Source: Maribellus maritimus (GTDB lineage Bacteria; Bacteroidota; Bacteroidia; Bacteroidales; Prolixibacteraceae). Taken from it: a stretch of DNA of 64,000 nucleotides. Below the pieces are notes generated by a model. It was not told where the DNA came from, searched no databases, and was given only the letters and a program-made list of their open reading frames with translations. The first letter of the stretch is position 1; each line of letters starts with the position of its first letter. A program made the translations under genes and the position numbers. The stretch is from positions 1 to 64,000 of the forward strand of contig NZ_JAIKLE010000012.1 in NCBI RefSeq assembly GCF_022267315.1, written 5' to 3'. Of this stretch, positions 28,064 to 37,160 are shown one piece after another.

Positions 28064-29200
28064 TTAGTCAACTAGTCCCTGACTTTTTAATAACTCACCA
28101 GTCTCGGTAAGCGTTTTAATATCTTCCTCCGGAAATCCTCCGTCAGGCAAAGGTCCAACATTCATCAAAAGGTTAGCATCCTGCACCCATGTATCTTTTA
28201 TTATCTGCAACAGTTGTTCAGTTGTTTTATGATTTCCGTCGTCCTGTTTATTGTAGCCCCAGGCATGGTTCTGAAGCGTATTACAAATTTCTTTGGGTTT
28301 GTTTTTATTTTTTTCGTATACCATTTGAGCAACCTCAAATTCTGCGCCTACCTTTGCACCTGCATTTCTTTCGGGTGCTGAAAAATCTTCGTCGCCGTTG
28401 GCACCTTGTTTAAATGAAATAAGCGCATGAGGGCTCAACTCCCGGATGAGCGCATAAGTTTCTTCTACCGGGAAAAGGTCTGGCCGGTTATATAATCCCA
28501 TTATCGGATCAAACCAAATACCTGCAATGGTTGGATATTGTGTTAACAACTCTTTCACCTGCGCATGAACATAATCCACATAAATTTTAAAATCTTCATC
28601 TTTTTGAAATTTATACTCCGCCTGTGGTTCTTTATAGGCAGGTCGTGCATTTTGCCAACCCGCTTCACACGAATAAAAATAGGGATGTTTCCAATCGGCG
28701 GCATAAGAATAATATAAAAATATACCTAACCCTTTGTTGTTACAGGCCTCTACCAGCTCTCCAATTAAATCCCTTCCACAGGGAGAATTTATGCTGTTAA
28801 AGTCTGTCTGCCCGGTTTTAAAAAGACAAAAACCATCATGATGTTTTGATGTGATGGTAATATATTTCATCCCTGCTTTTAGCGCTAGATCGGTAATAAA
28901 ATCAGCATCAAAGTCAGCGGCAGTAAACGTTTCCTTCAATTTAGCATATTCAGCCACAGGAATTGTATCCCTTAATTGTACCCACTCTCCTTTTTCAAGT
29001 TGTGCATAAAGTCCGTAATGAATAAACATGCCGTATTTAGCATCGGTAAACCATTTCAAATTGGCTTGCCTCGGATTCTCAAGATACTCCTTTGAATATG
29101 ATTTTAAATAGCCAGGAACTTCCTTTTCTTTCTGCAAACAGGAAACAAGTGTAAAAGTTGTAAAAAACAAAACAACAAATAGCTGTATATTTCTTTTCAA
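28064..29200 (-). CDS. GH29 alpha-L-fucosidase, lipoprotein
   Basis: Exported glycoside hydrolase expected to remove alpha-linked L-fucose. The signal ends in FTLVSC (Cys21), making it a lipoprotein. The GH29 barrel shows WFTDAKYGMFIHYGLYA near 50-66, MKYITITSKHHDGFCLFKT near 111-129 and the putative nucleophile Asp in AGIWFDPIMG near 222-231. LLMNVGPLPDGGFPEED near 344-360 closes the family signature. At 378 aa it has only the catalytic barrel and lacks the C-terminal beta domain of larger members. It lies outside the polysaccharide operon, and no SusC/D pair is nearby. Confidence 0.9.
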   Translation of the reverse strand: MKRNIQLFVVLFFTTFTLVSCLQKEKEVPGYLKSYSKEYLENPRQANLKWFTDAKYGMFIHYGLYAQLEKGEWVQLRDTIPVAEYAKLKETFTAADFDADFITDLALKAGMKYITITSKHHDGFCLFKTGQTDFNSINSPCGRDLIGELVEACNNKGLGIFLYYSYAADWKHPYFYSCEAGWQNARPAYKEPQAEYKFQKDEDFKIYVDYVHAQVKELLTQYPTIAGIWFDPIMGLYNRPDLFPVEETYALIRELSPHALISFKQGANGDEDFSAPERNAGAKVGAEFEVAQMVYEKNKNKPKEICNTLQNHAWGYNKQDDGNHKTTEQLLQIIKDTWVQDANLLMNVGPLPDGGFPEEDIKTLTETGELLKSQGLVD

Positions 29201-29250
29201 TTTAAAATGTTTTAGGTTGAGTTAAAAATCAGGAAAAAGAAAGCAAAAAA

Positions 29251-29748
29251 TTACAAATTAAAGTCTTCCAGAAAAATTGTCATTAATATAATTACCATAA
29301 TGATAACAAATAACATGATAAAAAAACCAATGACACCTATTTTAAATCCTTGCCTGATTTTAATTTCCCTGGTTACTGAAATCAGATGTTCGATTGAACG
29401 TAGCAAATTATGAGGTGCTTTTTCATTTTTTATGATATAGTCAGCCGCCCCCATCCGCATAATTTTTACTGCAACTTCAACTTCGTTTTGGGCGCTTAAA
29501 AAAATAAAGTCAATTTCCGGATGATCTTCTTTCACTTTTTTCATCAACTCAAGACCATTAATTCCTTCAAATGAATAATCTAAAACAATCAGATCAGGCT
29601 TTAAATCTATCATTTTTAAACACTCTTCACCGCTTTTAAATGTTTTAATGTTCTGATACTTTTTTGATTTTAAATAACCAACAATTAAATCCTTGTAAAC
29701 CAAACTGTCTTCTACGACAAAAATTAGCGGATTTTTTGCTTTTTGCAT
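29251..29748 (-). CDS. Response-regulator receiver domain with C-terminal membrane anchor
   Basis: A single receiver domain (1 to about 128) with the acidic pair in FVVEDS, phosphoacceptor Asp57 in DLIVLDYSF, the Ser of FLSAQ near 85 and the lysine of DYIIKNE near 106. Instead of a DNA-binding or enzymatic output, it carries a basic linker (EIKIRQGFK) and one long hydrophobic helix (about 137-160), so it should sit on the inner face of the membrane. No kinase is adjacent; the nearest is at 37161. Phosphorylation-controlled membrane scaffold or phosphate sink are possible roles. Receiver identity is firm, role unknown. Confidence 0.85.
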   Translation of the reverse strand: MQKAKNPLIFVVEDSLVYKDLIVGYLKSKKYQNIKTFKSGEECLKMIDLKPDLIVLDYSFEGINGLELMKKVKEDHPEIDFIFLSAQNEVEVAVKIMRMGAADYIIKNEKAPHNLLRSIEHLISVTREIKIRQGFKIGVIGFFIMLFVIIMVIILMTIFLEDFNL

Positions 29749-29926
29749 ATCATCTGATTTTTACTTTAGCTTCTGTTTAAAAATACTATATTTTTTTCAG
29801 ATCGCAAACCATTAACTTCTTAACCAAACAATAAAATAACCCTTTTACAGCGACATAATAAATTAACGCTTAAATGTTTGGTTTAGTCTCTCAAAATCGC
29901 GTATATTTTAAACCAATTAATTTGTT

Positions 29927-32900
29927 ATGAAATATATTGCTGATTTACATATACACTCTCACTTTTCAAGGGCAACAAGCAAAACACTCACACCTGAATA
30001 CCTGGACTATCATGCAGGATTAAAGGGAATTAAAATTGTCGGTACGGGGGATTTCACGCATCCCGGATGGCTTGATGAGTTGAAAGAAAAAACAGAACCG
30101 GATGGAAATGGTTTTTTCAAACTTAAAAGCAATTATAAACTTGAATCTCCTCTGGGCGATAACGATACACATTTTTTGCTTACTGCCGAAATCAGTAATA
30201 TTTACAAACGTGGCGGAAAAGTGAGAAAAGTACATAATGTTGTTTTAGTTCCCGGTTTTGAAGAAGCAGAAAAAATAAATCAACGACTTATCGATCTCGG
30301 AGGTAACCTTACATCCGACGGGCGTCCAATTCTCGGGCTCGACTCCCGCGATCTGCTTGAAATAGTTCTGGAATGCGGAGATAACAATTATTTTATCCCT
30401 GCACATATTTGGACTCCATGGTTTTCGATGCTGGGGTCCAAATCAGGTTTTGATTCGCTTAAAGAATGTTTTGCCGATCTTTCTCCACACATTCATACCA
30501 TCGAAACCGGACTTTCAACAGATCCTCCGATGAACTGGCTTTGCTCTTTTCTCGATAATGTTACATTGGTTTCCAATTCCGACGCACATTCTCCCGACCG
30601 GCTGGGACGAAATGCCAATGTTTTTAATACGGAGCTTGATTATTTTTCGTTGGTGGAAGCGCTAAAAACGGGAGATCCGAGAAAGTACCACGGAACCATT
30701 GATATGTTTCCGCAAGAAGGCAAATATCATTACGACGGACACAGGAAATGCAATATCTGCTGGGATCCGGTTGAAACACTAAAACACAATGAAATCTGTC
30801 CATCATGCAAAAAGCCGGTAACCGTTGGAGTAATGAACCGCGTGATTCAACTTACCGACAGAGAAGATATTTCAGCACGTCCCAACAAATTGCCCTTTAA
30901 ATCGATAATTCCACTTCCTGAAATTCTTTCAGAAATTGCAGGAGTGGGTGTAAAGTCAAAAAAAGTTGCGGAAGAATATTCGCAAACCATTCAAAAACTG
31001 GGTAAAGAGCTCGACATTTTACTGGAAATGCCAATTGAAGAAATCGAGAAAAAAACGTCAAAAACTTTGGCAGAAGCCATTCGACGAATGCGCAGTCGCG
31101 AAATTATCATACAGGAAGGTTACGACGGAGAATATGGTGTTATTAAAGTCTTCAAAAACGGTGAGGCTAAAAACTTCGAAGCTACAAATGCGCTTTTTCA
31201 AATAGAAAAACCTGCGCCTCCTGAAAAACGAGCGTTGATAAATTTTGATTTAAAAGGAATTCAAAAACTCATTCGCAAAAAAACAGAGTTAAAAAATCTG
31301 GCTGCGGAAAAAGAGCAAAAATATGAAACTCAAAAAGCACAACAGCCAACTTTTGACAATTTAAACGCGGAACAATTCACTGCGGTTCAGCACATTGAGG
31401 GGCCCTCGTTAATTATTGCCGGCCCCGGAACCGGCAAAACAAAAACCTTAACCGGCAAAATTGCTTGGCTGATTGGAAATCATCATACAAAACCAGACGA
31501 GATACTGGCCATCACGTTTACAAACAAAGCCGCCGGTGAACTAAAAGAACGCCTTGAAGCAATTTTAAAAAATAAAAACCAGTCGGGTGAAGTTACGGTT
31601 TCAACATTTCATGCTTTTGGGCTTGCTATCTTGAAAGATTATAATGCGGAGTTCAACCGTAATGCAAACTTTATTCTTGTTGATGAAAGCCTGAAAAAAG
31701 AAATTATCAAGTCAATTTCCAAAGAAAAAGGAAGTGAAACAAAAAGACTTTCGGCGGAGATTTCCAAAATAAAAAAAGGAAGCCTGCCGGAAAATCCGTT
31801 TTTTAAAAAGTATGAAAACGAATTACAAAAACTAAATGCTTTTGATCTTGACGATTTGATTGAAAAACCGGTTCAGCTTCTTTCTGAAAACAAAGAAATA
31901 ACAAAAAAACTAAGAGACAAATATCAGTTTATTTTTGTTGATGAATACCAGGATACCAACGATACGCAATACAAATTGCTTCGTTTGCTGGCCCCCGACT
32001 CCAACTCAAATTTATGTGTTGTGGGTGATGCTAACCAATCGATCTACGGATTCCGCGGTGCAAATTCGGGTTATATCTCAAAATTTTCGGAAGATTATCC
32101 GAAAGCCAAAATCTTTCGTCTCACCAAATCATACCGCTGTTCTCAAACCATTCTAACAGCTTCGTCAAATGTAATCGAACAATCCGGCCTTTTGGAAGGA
32201 TTAAATGAAGGCGTACAAATTTCAATTTCCGAACAACCTTCCGGCGCTGCCGAAGCTGAATTTATAGCCCGCCAGATTGTTGATTTGGTTGGTGGTGTAA
32301 GTTTCTTTTCCATTGACAGTTCGGTAGCGCAAGGCGATAAAAACGAAACCATAAACAGTTTGTCTGATTTGGCAGTTTTATGCCGCACGCGCAATCAGTT
32401 TGAAGCCATCACAAAAGCACTGCGCGATCATCATGTACCCTACCAGGAAGCAGGAACCATACCCTATTTTAAACAGGAACCGTTTCAAAGTTTTACAGAT
32501 ATTATCGGTGCATTTTTGCTTGATTCGTTTGAACAGGCAGCCCCTGTTTTTAAATTGAAAAAGAAAAATATTTCCCAACTTCAGTTTGAATTGGTAAAAA
32601 CACAGTTAAAAAAGCCAGATGTAAATTCCTTTCTCGACTTTGTTAAAAAAGAATATTTTGACAAAGAAGAGATTCAACCCAACGAGTGGAAACGTTTTAT
32701 CAACCTCGCAACGGAGAAAAAATCTGTTTCTGAATTTTTGCAATTTCTAAAACTGGGATTGGGAACCGACGCATACGACAAAAGCCTGGAAGCCGTCTCG
32801 GTAATGACGTTACATGCATCAAAAGGACTGGAATTTGAATGTGTTTTTATTCCCGGGTGCGAAAAAGGACTACTTCCCTATACTTTATATAAAAATGAAG

Positions 32901-33121
32901 TGGATGAAGATGAAGAAAAACGACTGCTTTACGTGGGAATGACCAGAGCAAAAAAGTTACTTTACCTCACCAATGCAAAAACGAGAACCATCCGCGGAAG
33001 AAAATTTAATCTTCCGAAAAGCCCTTTTTTAAATTCAATCCAACAGGAGTTGCTTCTGCAAATAAAAAACAGACCTCCTCAAAAAGAAAAAGAACAAGAT
33101 AACCAACTCAGTTTATTTTGA
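29927..33121 (+). CDS. Endonuclease Q-like (PHP) nuclease fused to UvrD/Rep helicase
   Basis: A 1064-aa fusion. Residues 1 to about 410 match endonuclease Q. PHP metal motifs are DLHIHSHFS near 6-14, GTGDFTHPGW near 38-47, IPAHIWTPWF near 160 and SNSDAHSPDRLGRNANVF near 217. A zinc site CNIC/CPSC lies near 276-294, and a helical end has EIAGVGVKSKKVAEE. EndoQ nicks 5' of deaminated bases (hypoxanthine, uracil). Residues about 470-1064 are an SF1A helicase: Walker A AGPGTGKTKTL near 498, DEYQDTND near 671, MTLHASKGLEF near 960 and YVGMTRAKK near 1002. The fusion suggests nicking coupled to strand displacement in deamination repair. Confidence 0.88.
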   Translation: MKYIADLHIHSHFSRATSKTLTPEYLDYHAGLKGIKIVGTGDFTHPGWLDELKEKTEPDGNGFFKLKSNYKLESPLGDNDTHFLLTAEISNIYKRGGKVRKVHNVVLVPGFEEAEKINQRLIDLGGNLTSDGRPILGLDSRDLLEIVLECGDNNYFIPAHIWTPWFSMLGSKSGFDSLKECFADLSPHIHTIETGLSTDPPMNWLCSFLDNVTLVSNSDAHSPDRLGRNANVFNTELDYFSLVEALKTGDPRKYHGTIDMFPQEGKYHYDGHRKCNICWDPVETLKHNEICPSCKKPVTVGVMNRVIQLTDREDISARPNKLPFKSIIPLPEILSEIAGVGVKSKKVAEEYSQTIQKLGKELDILLEMPIEEIEKKTSKTLAEAIRRMRSREIIIQEGYDGEYGVIKVFKNGEAKNFEATNALFQIEKPAPPEKRALINFDLKGIQKLIRKKTELKNLAAEKEQKYETQKAQQPTFDNLNAEQFTAVQHIEGPSLIIAGPGTGKTKTLTGKIAWLIGNHHTKPDEILAITFTNKAAGELKERLEAILKNKNQSGEVTVSTFHAFGLAILKDYNAEFNRNANFILVDESLKKEIIKSISKEKGSETKRLSAEISKIKKGSLPENPFFKKYENELQKLNAFDLDDLIEKPVQLLSENKEITKKLRDKYQFIFVDEYQDTNDTQYKLLRLLAPDSNSNLCVVGDANQSIYGFRGANSGYISKFSEDYPKAKIFRLTKSYRCSQTILTASSNVIEQSGLLEGLNEGVQISISEQPSGAAEAEFIARQIVDLVGGVSFFSIDSSVAQGDKNETINSLSDLAVLCRTRNQFEAITKALRDHHVPYQEAGTIPYFKQEPFQSFTDIIGAFLLDSFEQAAPVFKLKKKNISQLQFELVKTQLKKPDVNSFLDFVKKEYFDKEEIQPNEWKRFINLATEKKSVSEFLQFLKLGLGTDAYDKSLEAVSVMTLHASKGLEFECVFIPGCEKGLLPYTLYKNEVDEDEEKRLLYVGMTRAKKLLYLTNAKTRTIRGRKFNLPKSPFLNSIQQELLLQIKNRPPQKEKEQDNQLSLF

Positions 33122-33241
33122 TTTTAATGAAATGCTAAAACTTCATCTTAAAAATCCTATGAAAAACCTTTTGCGAATTTACGAACAATGAAAATTATCT
33201 GATATTTGTATTTTGGAAATTGAAATTTTAACCAATTTATC

Positions 33242-34015
33242 ATGTTACTGGCAATAGATGTAGGAAATACAAACATTGTTTTTGGAGTGAACGAAAATAA
33301 TGAATGGAAAAATCATTGGCGCATTCAAACCGACCACCTAAAAACTGCCGACGAATACGAAGTCATTTTCCGATCGTTATTAAACGGCGGAAAAATTTGT
33401 AATACCAACATTACACAAATTATTCTGAGCAGTGTTGTACCATCGCTTGTACATCCGTTTTCAGAAATGTTAAAAGGTCTGTACCCCGAATCAAAACAAA
33501 CTATCGTAAATCCTGATATTTACAAAAAGTTGCCCGTGAAGGTGCTAAATCCTTATGAAATAGGGGCAGATTTGGTAGCCAATTCTGTTGCTGCATTTCA
33601 GAAATACGGCAAATTAACTACTGTTATTGATTTTGGTACAGCACTTACTTTTACCACAATCGGAAAAGACTCGGAAATCAGAGGAGTCGCTATTGCTCCG
33701 GGATTAAATACAGCGGTAAGCGCGCTTGCAGGAAAAACAGCGCAGTTACCACAAATTCATCTTACTCCTCCGCCTTCAGTTTTGGGCGAAAATACCATTC
33801 ATGCAATACAGTCAGGTATTGTGTTTGGATACACCGGCCTTGTTGATTCTATTATTGAAAGAACAGAAGAAGAATTAAACGAAAAACTGCATGTGGTTGC
33901 TACCGGCGGTTTGAGTTCTGTTGTTGCGCCACTCACAAAAAAAATAAAGACCATTGAGCCGCTTTTAACACTCGATGGTCTTTACCATATAAACTCGTTT
34001 GTTGGTGAGAAATAA
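33242..34015 (+). CDS. coaX: Type III pantothenate kinase
   Basis: Phosphorylates pantothenate with ATP, the first committed step to coenzyme A. The ASKHA-fold phosphate loop is LAIDVGNTNIVFGV at the N-terminus. NPYEIGADLVANSVAAF near 102 and VIDFGTALTFTTIG near 127-140 form the active site, followed by PGLNTAVSALAGKTAQLPQI and TGGLSSVV. Length 257 aa is standard. It stands alone between the helicase and a convergent OmpA gene, with a terminator after it. The pathway's panC and panD are in the same window at 58301-59503. Confidence 0.95.
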   Translation: MLLAIDVGNTNIVFGVNENNEWKNHWRIQTDHLKTADEYEVIFRSLLNGGKICNTNITQIILSSVVPSLVHPFSEMLKGLYPESKQTIVNPDIYKKLPVKVLNPYEIGADLVANSVAAFQKYGKLTTVIDFGTALTFTTIGKDSEIRGVAIAPGLNTAVSALAGKTAQLPQIHLTPPPSVLGENTIHAIQSGIVFGYTGLVDSIIERTEEELNEKLHVVATGGLSSVVAPLTKKIKTIEPLLTLDGLYHINSFVGEK

Positions 34016-34019
34016 TTTC

Positions 34020-34047
34020 CGGCAAACAAAAACGTTGCCGTCTTTTT
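34020..34047 (+). terminator. Terminator after coaX
   Basis: CGGCAA (34020-34025) pairs with TTGCCG (34035-34040), followed by TC and five T residues. The stem is short, but position and T run fit. Confidence 0.6.
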
Positions 34048-34066
34048 AGCGTTCACTATAATTGGT

Positions 34067-35023
34067 TCAGTTCATATCAATAATTTCGAGCAATTCGTCC
34101 AAATTGGGTGTAAGAATAATTTCTGTTCGACGGTTCATCTGGCGTCCTTCCGTTGTTTTATCAGCCAAAAGCGGTAAATATTCACTTCTCCCCGCTGCTA
34201 TTATTCTTTTTGGATCGATTTGTTTATTTTGAGTCAGAATTTTTGTAACGGCAGTTGCACGCATTACACTTAAATCCCAGTTGTCTTTCACTGCTCCGGA
34301 ACCATGCATCGGAACATCGTCTGTGTGTCCTTCTACCATTATATTAATGTCGGGATTTTGTGCCAAAACATTACTCAGTTCTTTTAAAGCCTGCTGCCCT
34401 TTGGGATCAACATCCCACTGTCCAGTTTTAAAAAGCAATTTTTCTTCCAGCGAAACATACACTTTTCCATTTTTTTCATGAACTGTCAACCCGTTGTTGT
34501 TAAAGCCAACCAAAGCATCCATAACCTTTTTCTTTAAATCCTGAACAGCCTGTTCCTGTTGAGCAAGTATATTCTGCAACTCTATAAGCTTAGCATTTCG
34601 TTCTTCCAGTTCTTTTTCCGCCGCCCGCAATTTGTCTTCCCGACTATTCAAATCACCCCGGGCTTCCTGTAATTCAGCTAAAAGCTTTTCAATCTCAGCA
34701 GAACTTCCCGAATTTAGAGCCTCCATTTGCTTTTGAAGATCATCTACGTCTTTTTGTAAAGCGCTGTTACTTTGTTTCTGAACATTTAAATCATAAAGCG
34801 CTTCCTCCAGCTGACTCCGCAATTCCTTATTCTGCGAATTCAATTGTTCTACCCGACTCTTTAATTCAGCATTGGCGGCCTCCAAATCCATTTTGTTACG
34901 TTTTAGCTGCTCATTCTCTGTTGTAAGCCTGTCTTTGGTTTCATTAAACTCTTTTAGGGAGACACATGAAGATATGAAAATAATCAGACTGCCGAGTAAC
35001 AATATCTTTTTTCCTGTTTTCAT
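34067..35023 (-). CDS. OmpA-family lipoprotein with long coiled coil
   Basis: Envelope protein (318 aa). The signal ends in FISSC, so Cys20 is likely lipidated. Residues about 25-170 form a heptad-rich coiled coil. Residues about 190-315 are an OmpA/MotB peptidoglycan-binding domain, with LLFKTGQWDVDPKGQQAL, MVEGHTDDVPM and the closing arginines of NRRTEIILTPN. It therefore probably tethers the outer membrane to the cell wall via a coiled-coil spacer. It is convergent with coaX and divergent from dxs. No promoter element was recognised. Confidence 0.88.
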   Translation of the reverse strand: MKTGKKILLLGSLIIFISSCVSLKEFNETKDRLTTENEQLKRNKMDLEAANAELKSRVEQLNSQNKELRSQLEEALYDLNVQKQSNSALQKDVDDLQKQMEALNSGSSAEIEKLLAELQEARGDLNSREDKLRAAEKELEERNAKLIELQNILAQQEQAVQDLKKKVMDALVGFNNNGLTVHEKNGKVYVSLEEKLLFKTGQWDVDPKGQQALKELSNVLAQNPDINIMVEGHTDDVPMHGSGAVKDNWDLSVMRATAVTKILTQNKQIDPKRIIAAGRSEYLPLLADKTTEGRQMNRRTEIILTPNLDELLEIIDMN

Positions 35024-35124
35024 AGTTTTGTCATTTTATTTTTTTGATAAAATTACTTCTTTTACAATGTAGAACAAATAAGATTTAAATCTCTTTTGAA
35101 CAAACTGTTGTTTAGGATTTGTTA

Positions 35125-35132
35125 TATCTTTG
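35125..35132 (+). promoter_or_regulatory. -7 promoter element for dxs (TATCTTTG)
   Basis: TATCTTTG fits TAnnTTTG and lies 20 bases before the dxs ATG, leaving a leader of only about 13 bases. A TTG occurs at 35108 but its spacing is short for a -33 element. Confidence 0.5.
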
Positions 35133-35151
35133 ACGATATTTTTTCGCAAAT

Positions 35152-37062
35152 ATGGATGAAATAAAGGGGAGAATACTTGAAAAAATAAATAACCCGGAAG
35201 AACTCAAAAAAGTGAAACTTGAGGAACTTCCGGTAGTTTGTGATGATTTAAGAAATTTTATTATTGATGTTGTTTCGACAAACCCCGGGCATTTTGGGGC
35301 CAGCCTTGGAGTTGTGGAACTTACCGTAGCCTTGCATTATGTTTATAACACCCCGCATGATCTTTTGGTTTGGGATGTTGGACACCAGGCTTACGGGCAT
35401 AAAATTCTGACTGGTCGCCGGCAAACTTTTATCACCAATAGAAAATACAAAGGATTAAGTGGATTTCCGAAAAGAACAGAAAGTGAATACGACGTTTTTG
35501 GCGTTGGTCATGCATCAACTTCTATCTCTGCCGCACTTGGGATGGCAGTAGCTTCCAAAATAAAAGGAGAAAAGGATAGAAAAATTGTTGCCGTAATCGG
35601 CGACGGAGCAATGACAGGAGGAATGGCTTTTGAAGCCCTGAACAATGCCGGAGCAGGAAAATCCGATATTCTTGTTATTCTGAATGATAACAATATGGCA
35701 ATCGACCCTAGTGTAGGTGGATTCAGCCAGTATTTGTTAAACATTTCAAAATCTCATTCCTACAACCGATTTAAAAAAGATGTTTGGGAAGGATTGGGTA
35801 AACTTGATGGCTTTGGACAGAAAACCCGTCGGTTCCTTCAAAAAAACCAACATGCCCTGAAAAACATAATCTTAAAAGAAAACAATCTTTTCGAGGCATT
35901 TGATTTCAGGTATTTTGGCCCGGTAGACGGACACGATATTGTTTATCTTACAAAAGTTTTAAAAGATTTAAAAGACATTCCCGGCCCTAAGTTATTGCAT
36001 GTTATAACCAAAAAAGGAAAAGGATTTAAACAAGCTGAAATCAACCAAACCAAGTTTCATGCTCCGGGTCTTTTTGATAAGGTTACAGGTGAAATATACT
36101 CGTGCGACTGTCCGATTGATAAAGCACCAAAATTCCAAAATGTTTTTGGTGAAACATTAGTCGAATTGGCCGAAAAAAATAAAAAGATTGTTGGTATTAC
36201 TCCGGCCATGCCAACCGGATGTTCAATGAACCTGATGATTGAAAAGATGCCTGATCGCGCATTTGATGTGGGGATAGCAGAGCAACATGCCGTTACTTTT
36301 TCGGCCGGATTGGCAACCCAGGGAATGGTTCCGTTTTGTAACATCTACTCCACTTTTATGCAACGTGCCTACGACCAAATCATTCACGATGTGGCCCTGC
36401 AAAAATTACATGTTGTCTTTTGCCTCGACCGCGGAGGGCTTGTTGGAGAAGATGGGCCGACCCACCATGGAGCTTTTGACATTTCATACATGCGCTTGAT
36501 CCCCAACATGATTATTTCTGCTCCAATGGATGAAATTGATTTACGTAATTTGATGTATACCGCCCAACTTGATGATATCGCTCAGCCGTTCTCAATTCGT
36601 TACCCGCGTGGTTGCGGAATAAAACCCGACTGGAAGAAACCATTCGAAAAAATAGAAATCGGCAAAGGTCGCGTATTATCCGAGGGTGAAGATATTGCCA
36701 TTTTAACTATTGGGAAATCTGGAATTTTTGCACAGCGGGCAGTAGAAAGTCTTTCCGGAGAAGGAGTTTCAGCAGCACATTATGATATGCGTTTTGTAAA
36801 ACCACTCGATAAGGAAATATTAACACAGGTATTCAAAAAATTTAAAACCATTATAACTGTTGAAGACGGGACAGTTAAAGGTGGTTTTGGAAGTGCTGTT
36901 TTGGAATTTATGGCAGAAAACGGATTTTCAAACCAAATAAAAATTCTGGGTATCCCCGACCGGTTTATTGAACATGGAACCCCGGAAGATTTATACAAGG
37001 AATGTAATATTGATGCAAAAGGAATAAAAACTTCAGTCCTGGAGATTCTGAAAAAATCATAA
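35152..37062 (+). CDS. dxs: 1-deoxy-D-xylulose-5-phosphate synthase
   Basis: Thiamine-diphosphate enzyme that condenses pyruvate and glyceraldehyde 3-phosphate, the entry to the MEP isoprenoid pathway. DVGHQAYGHKILTGR near 76-90, FGVGHASTSISAALGMAVA near 116-134 and the ThDP motif GDGAMTGGMAFEALNNAG near 149-166 with the closing NDNNM are all present. The transketolase pyrimidine-binding domain shows DVGIAEQHAVTFSAG near 371-385, and a C-terminal transketolase domain follows. 636 aa is standard. It has its own promoter and 98 bases separate it from the histidine kinase. Confidence 0.96.
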   Translation: MDEIKGRILEKINNPEELKKVKLEELPVVCDDLRNFIIDVVSTNPGHFGASLGVVELTVALHYVYNTPHDLLVWDVGHQAYGHKILTGRRQTFITNRKYKGLSGFPKRTESEYDVFGVGHASTSISAALGMAVASKIKGEKDRKIVAVIGDGAMTGGMAFEALNNAGAGKSDILVILNDNNMAIDPSVGGFSQYLLNISKSHSYNRFKKDVWEGLGKLDGFGQKTRRFLQKNQHALKNIILKENNLFEAFDFRYFGPVDGHDIVYLTKVLKDLKDIPGPKLLHVITKKGKGFKQAEINQTKFHAPGLFDKVTGEIYSCDCPIDKAPKFQNVFGETLVELAEKNKKIVGITPAMPTGCSMNLMIEKMPDRAFDVGIAEQHAVTFSAGLATQGMVPFCNIYSTFMQRAYDQIIHDVALQKLHVVFCLDRGGLVGEDGPTHHGAFDISYMRLIPNMIISAPMDEIDLRNLMYTAQLDDIAQPFSIRYPRGCGIKPDWKKPFEKIEIGKGRVLSEGEDIAILTIGKSGIFAQRAVESLSGEGVSAAHYDMRFVKPLDKEILTQVFKKFKTIITVEDGTVKGGFGSAVLEFMAENGFSNQIKILGIPDRFIEHGTPEDLYKECNIDAKGIKTSVLEILKKS

Positions 37063-37160
37063 TTACAGCGTGGGCCCGTTCAGTAAGAAATCCTGTTTTA
37101 TCTGATATAATATTTATATCTTTCATTCGTTTTCAACTATTGAAATAAAAACGTTTTGTA

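Noticed and set aside
28064-29200. Fucosidase as part of a polysaccharide utilisation locus
   Set aside because: No SusC/SusD pair or sensor-regulator gene lies beside it; the TonB receptor at 62880 is over 30 kb away.
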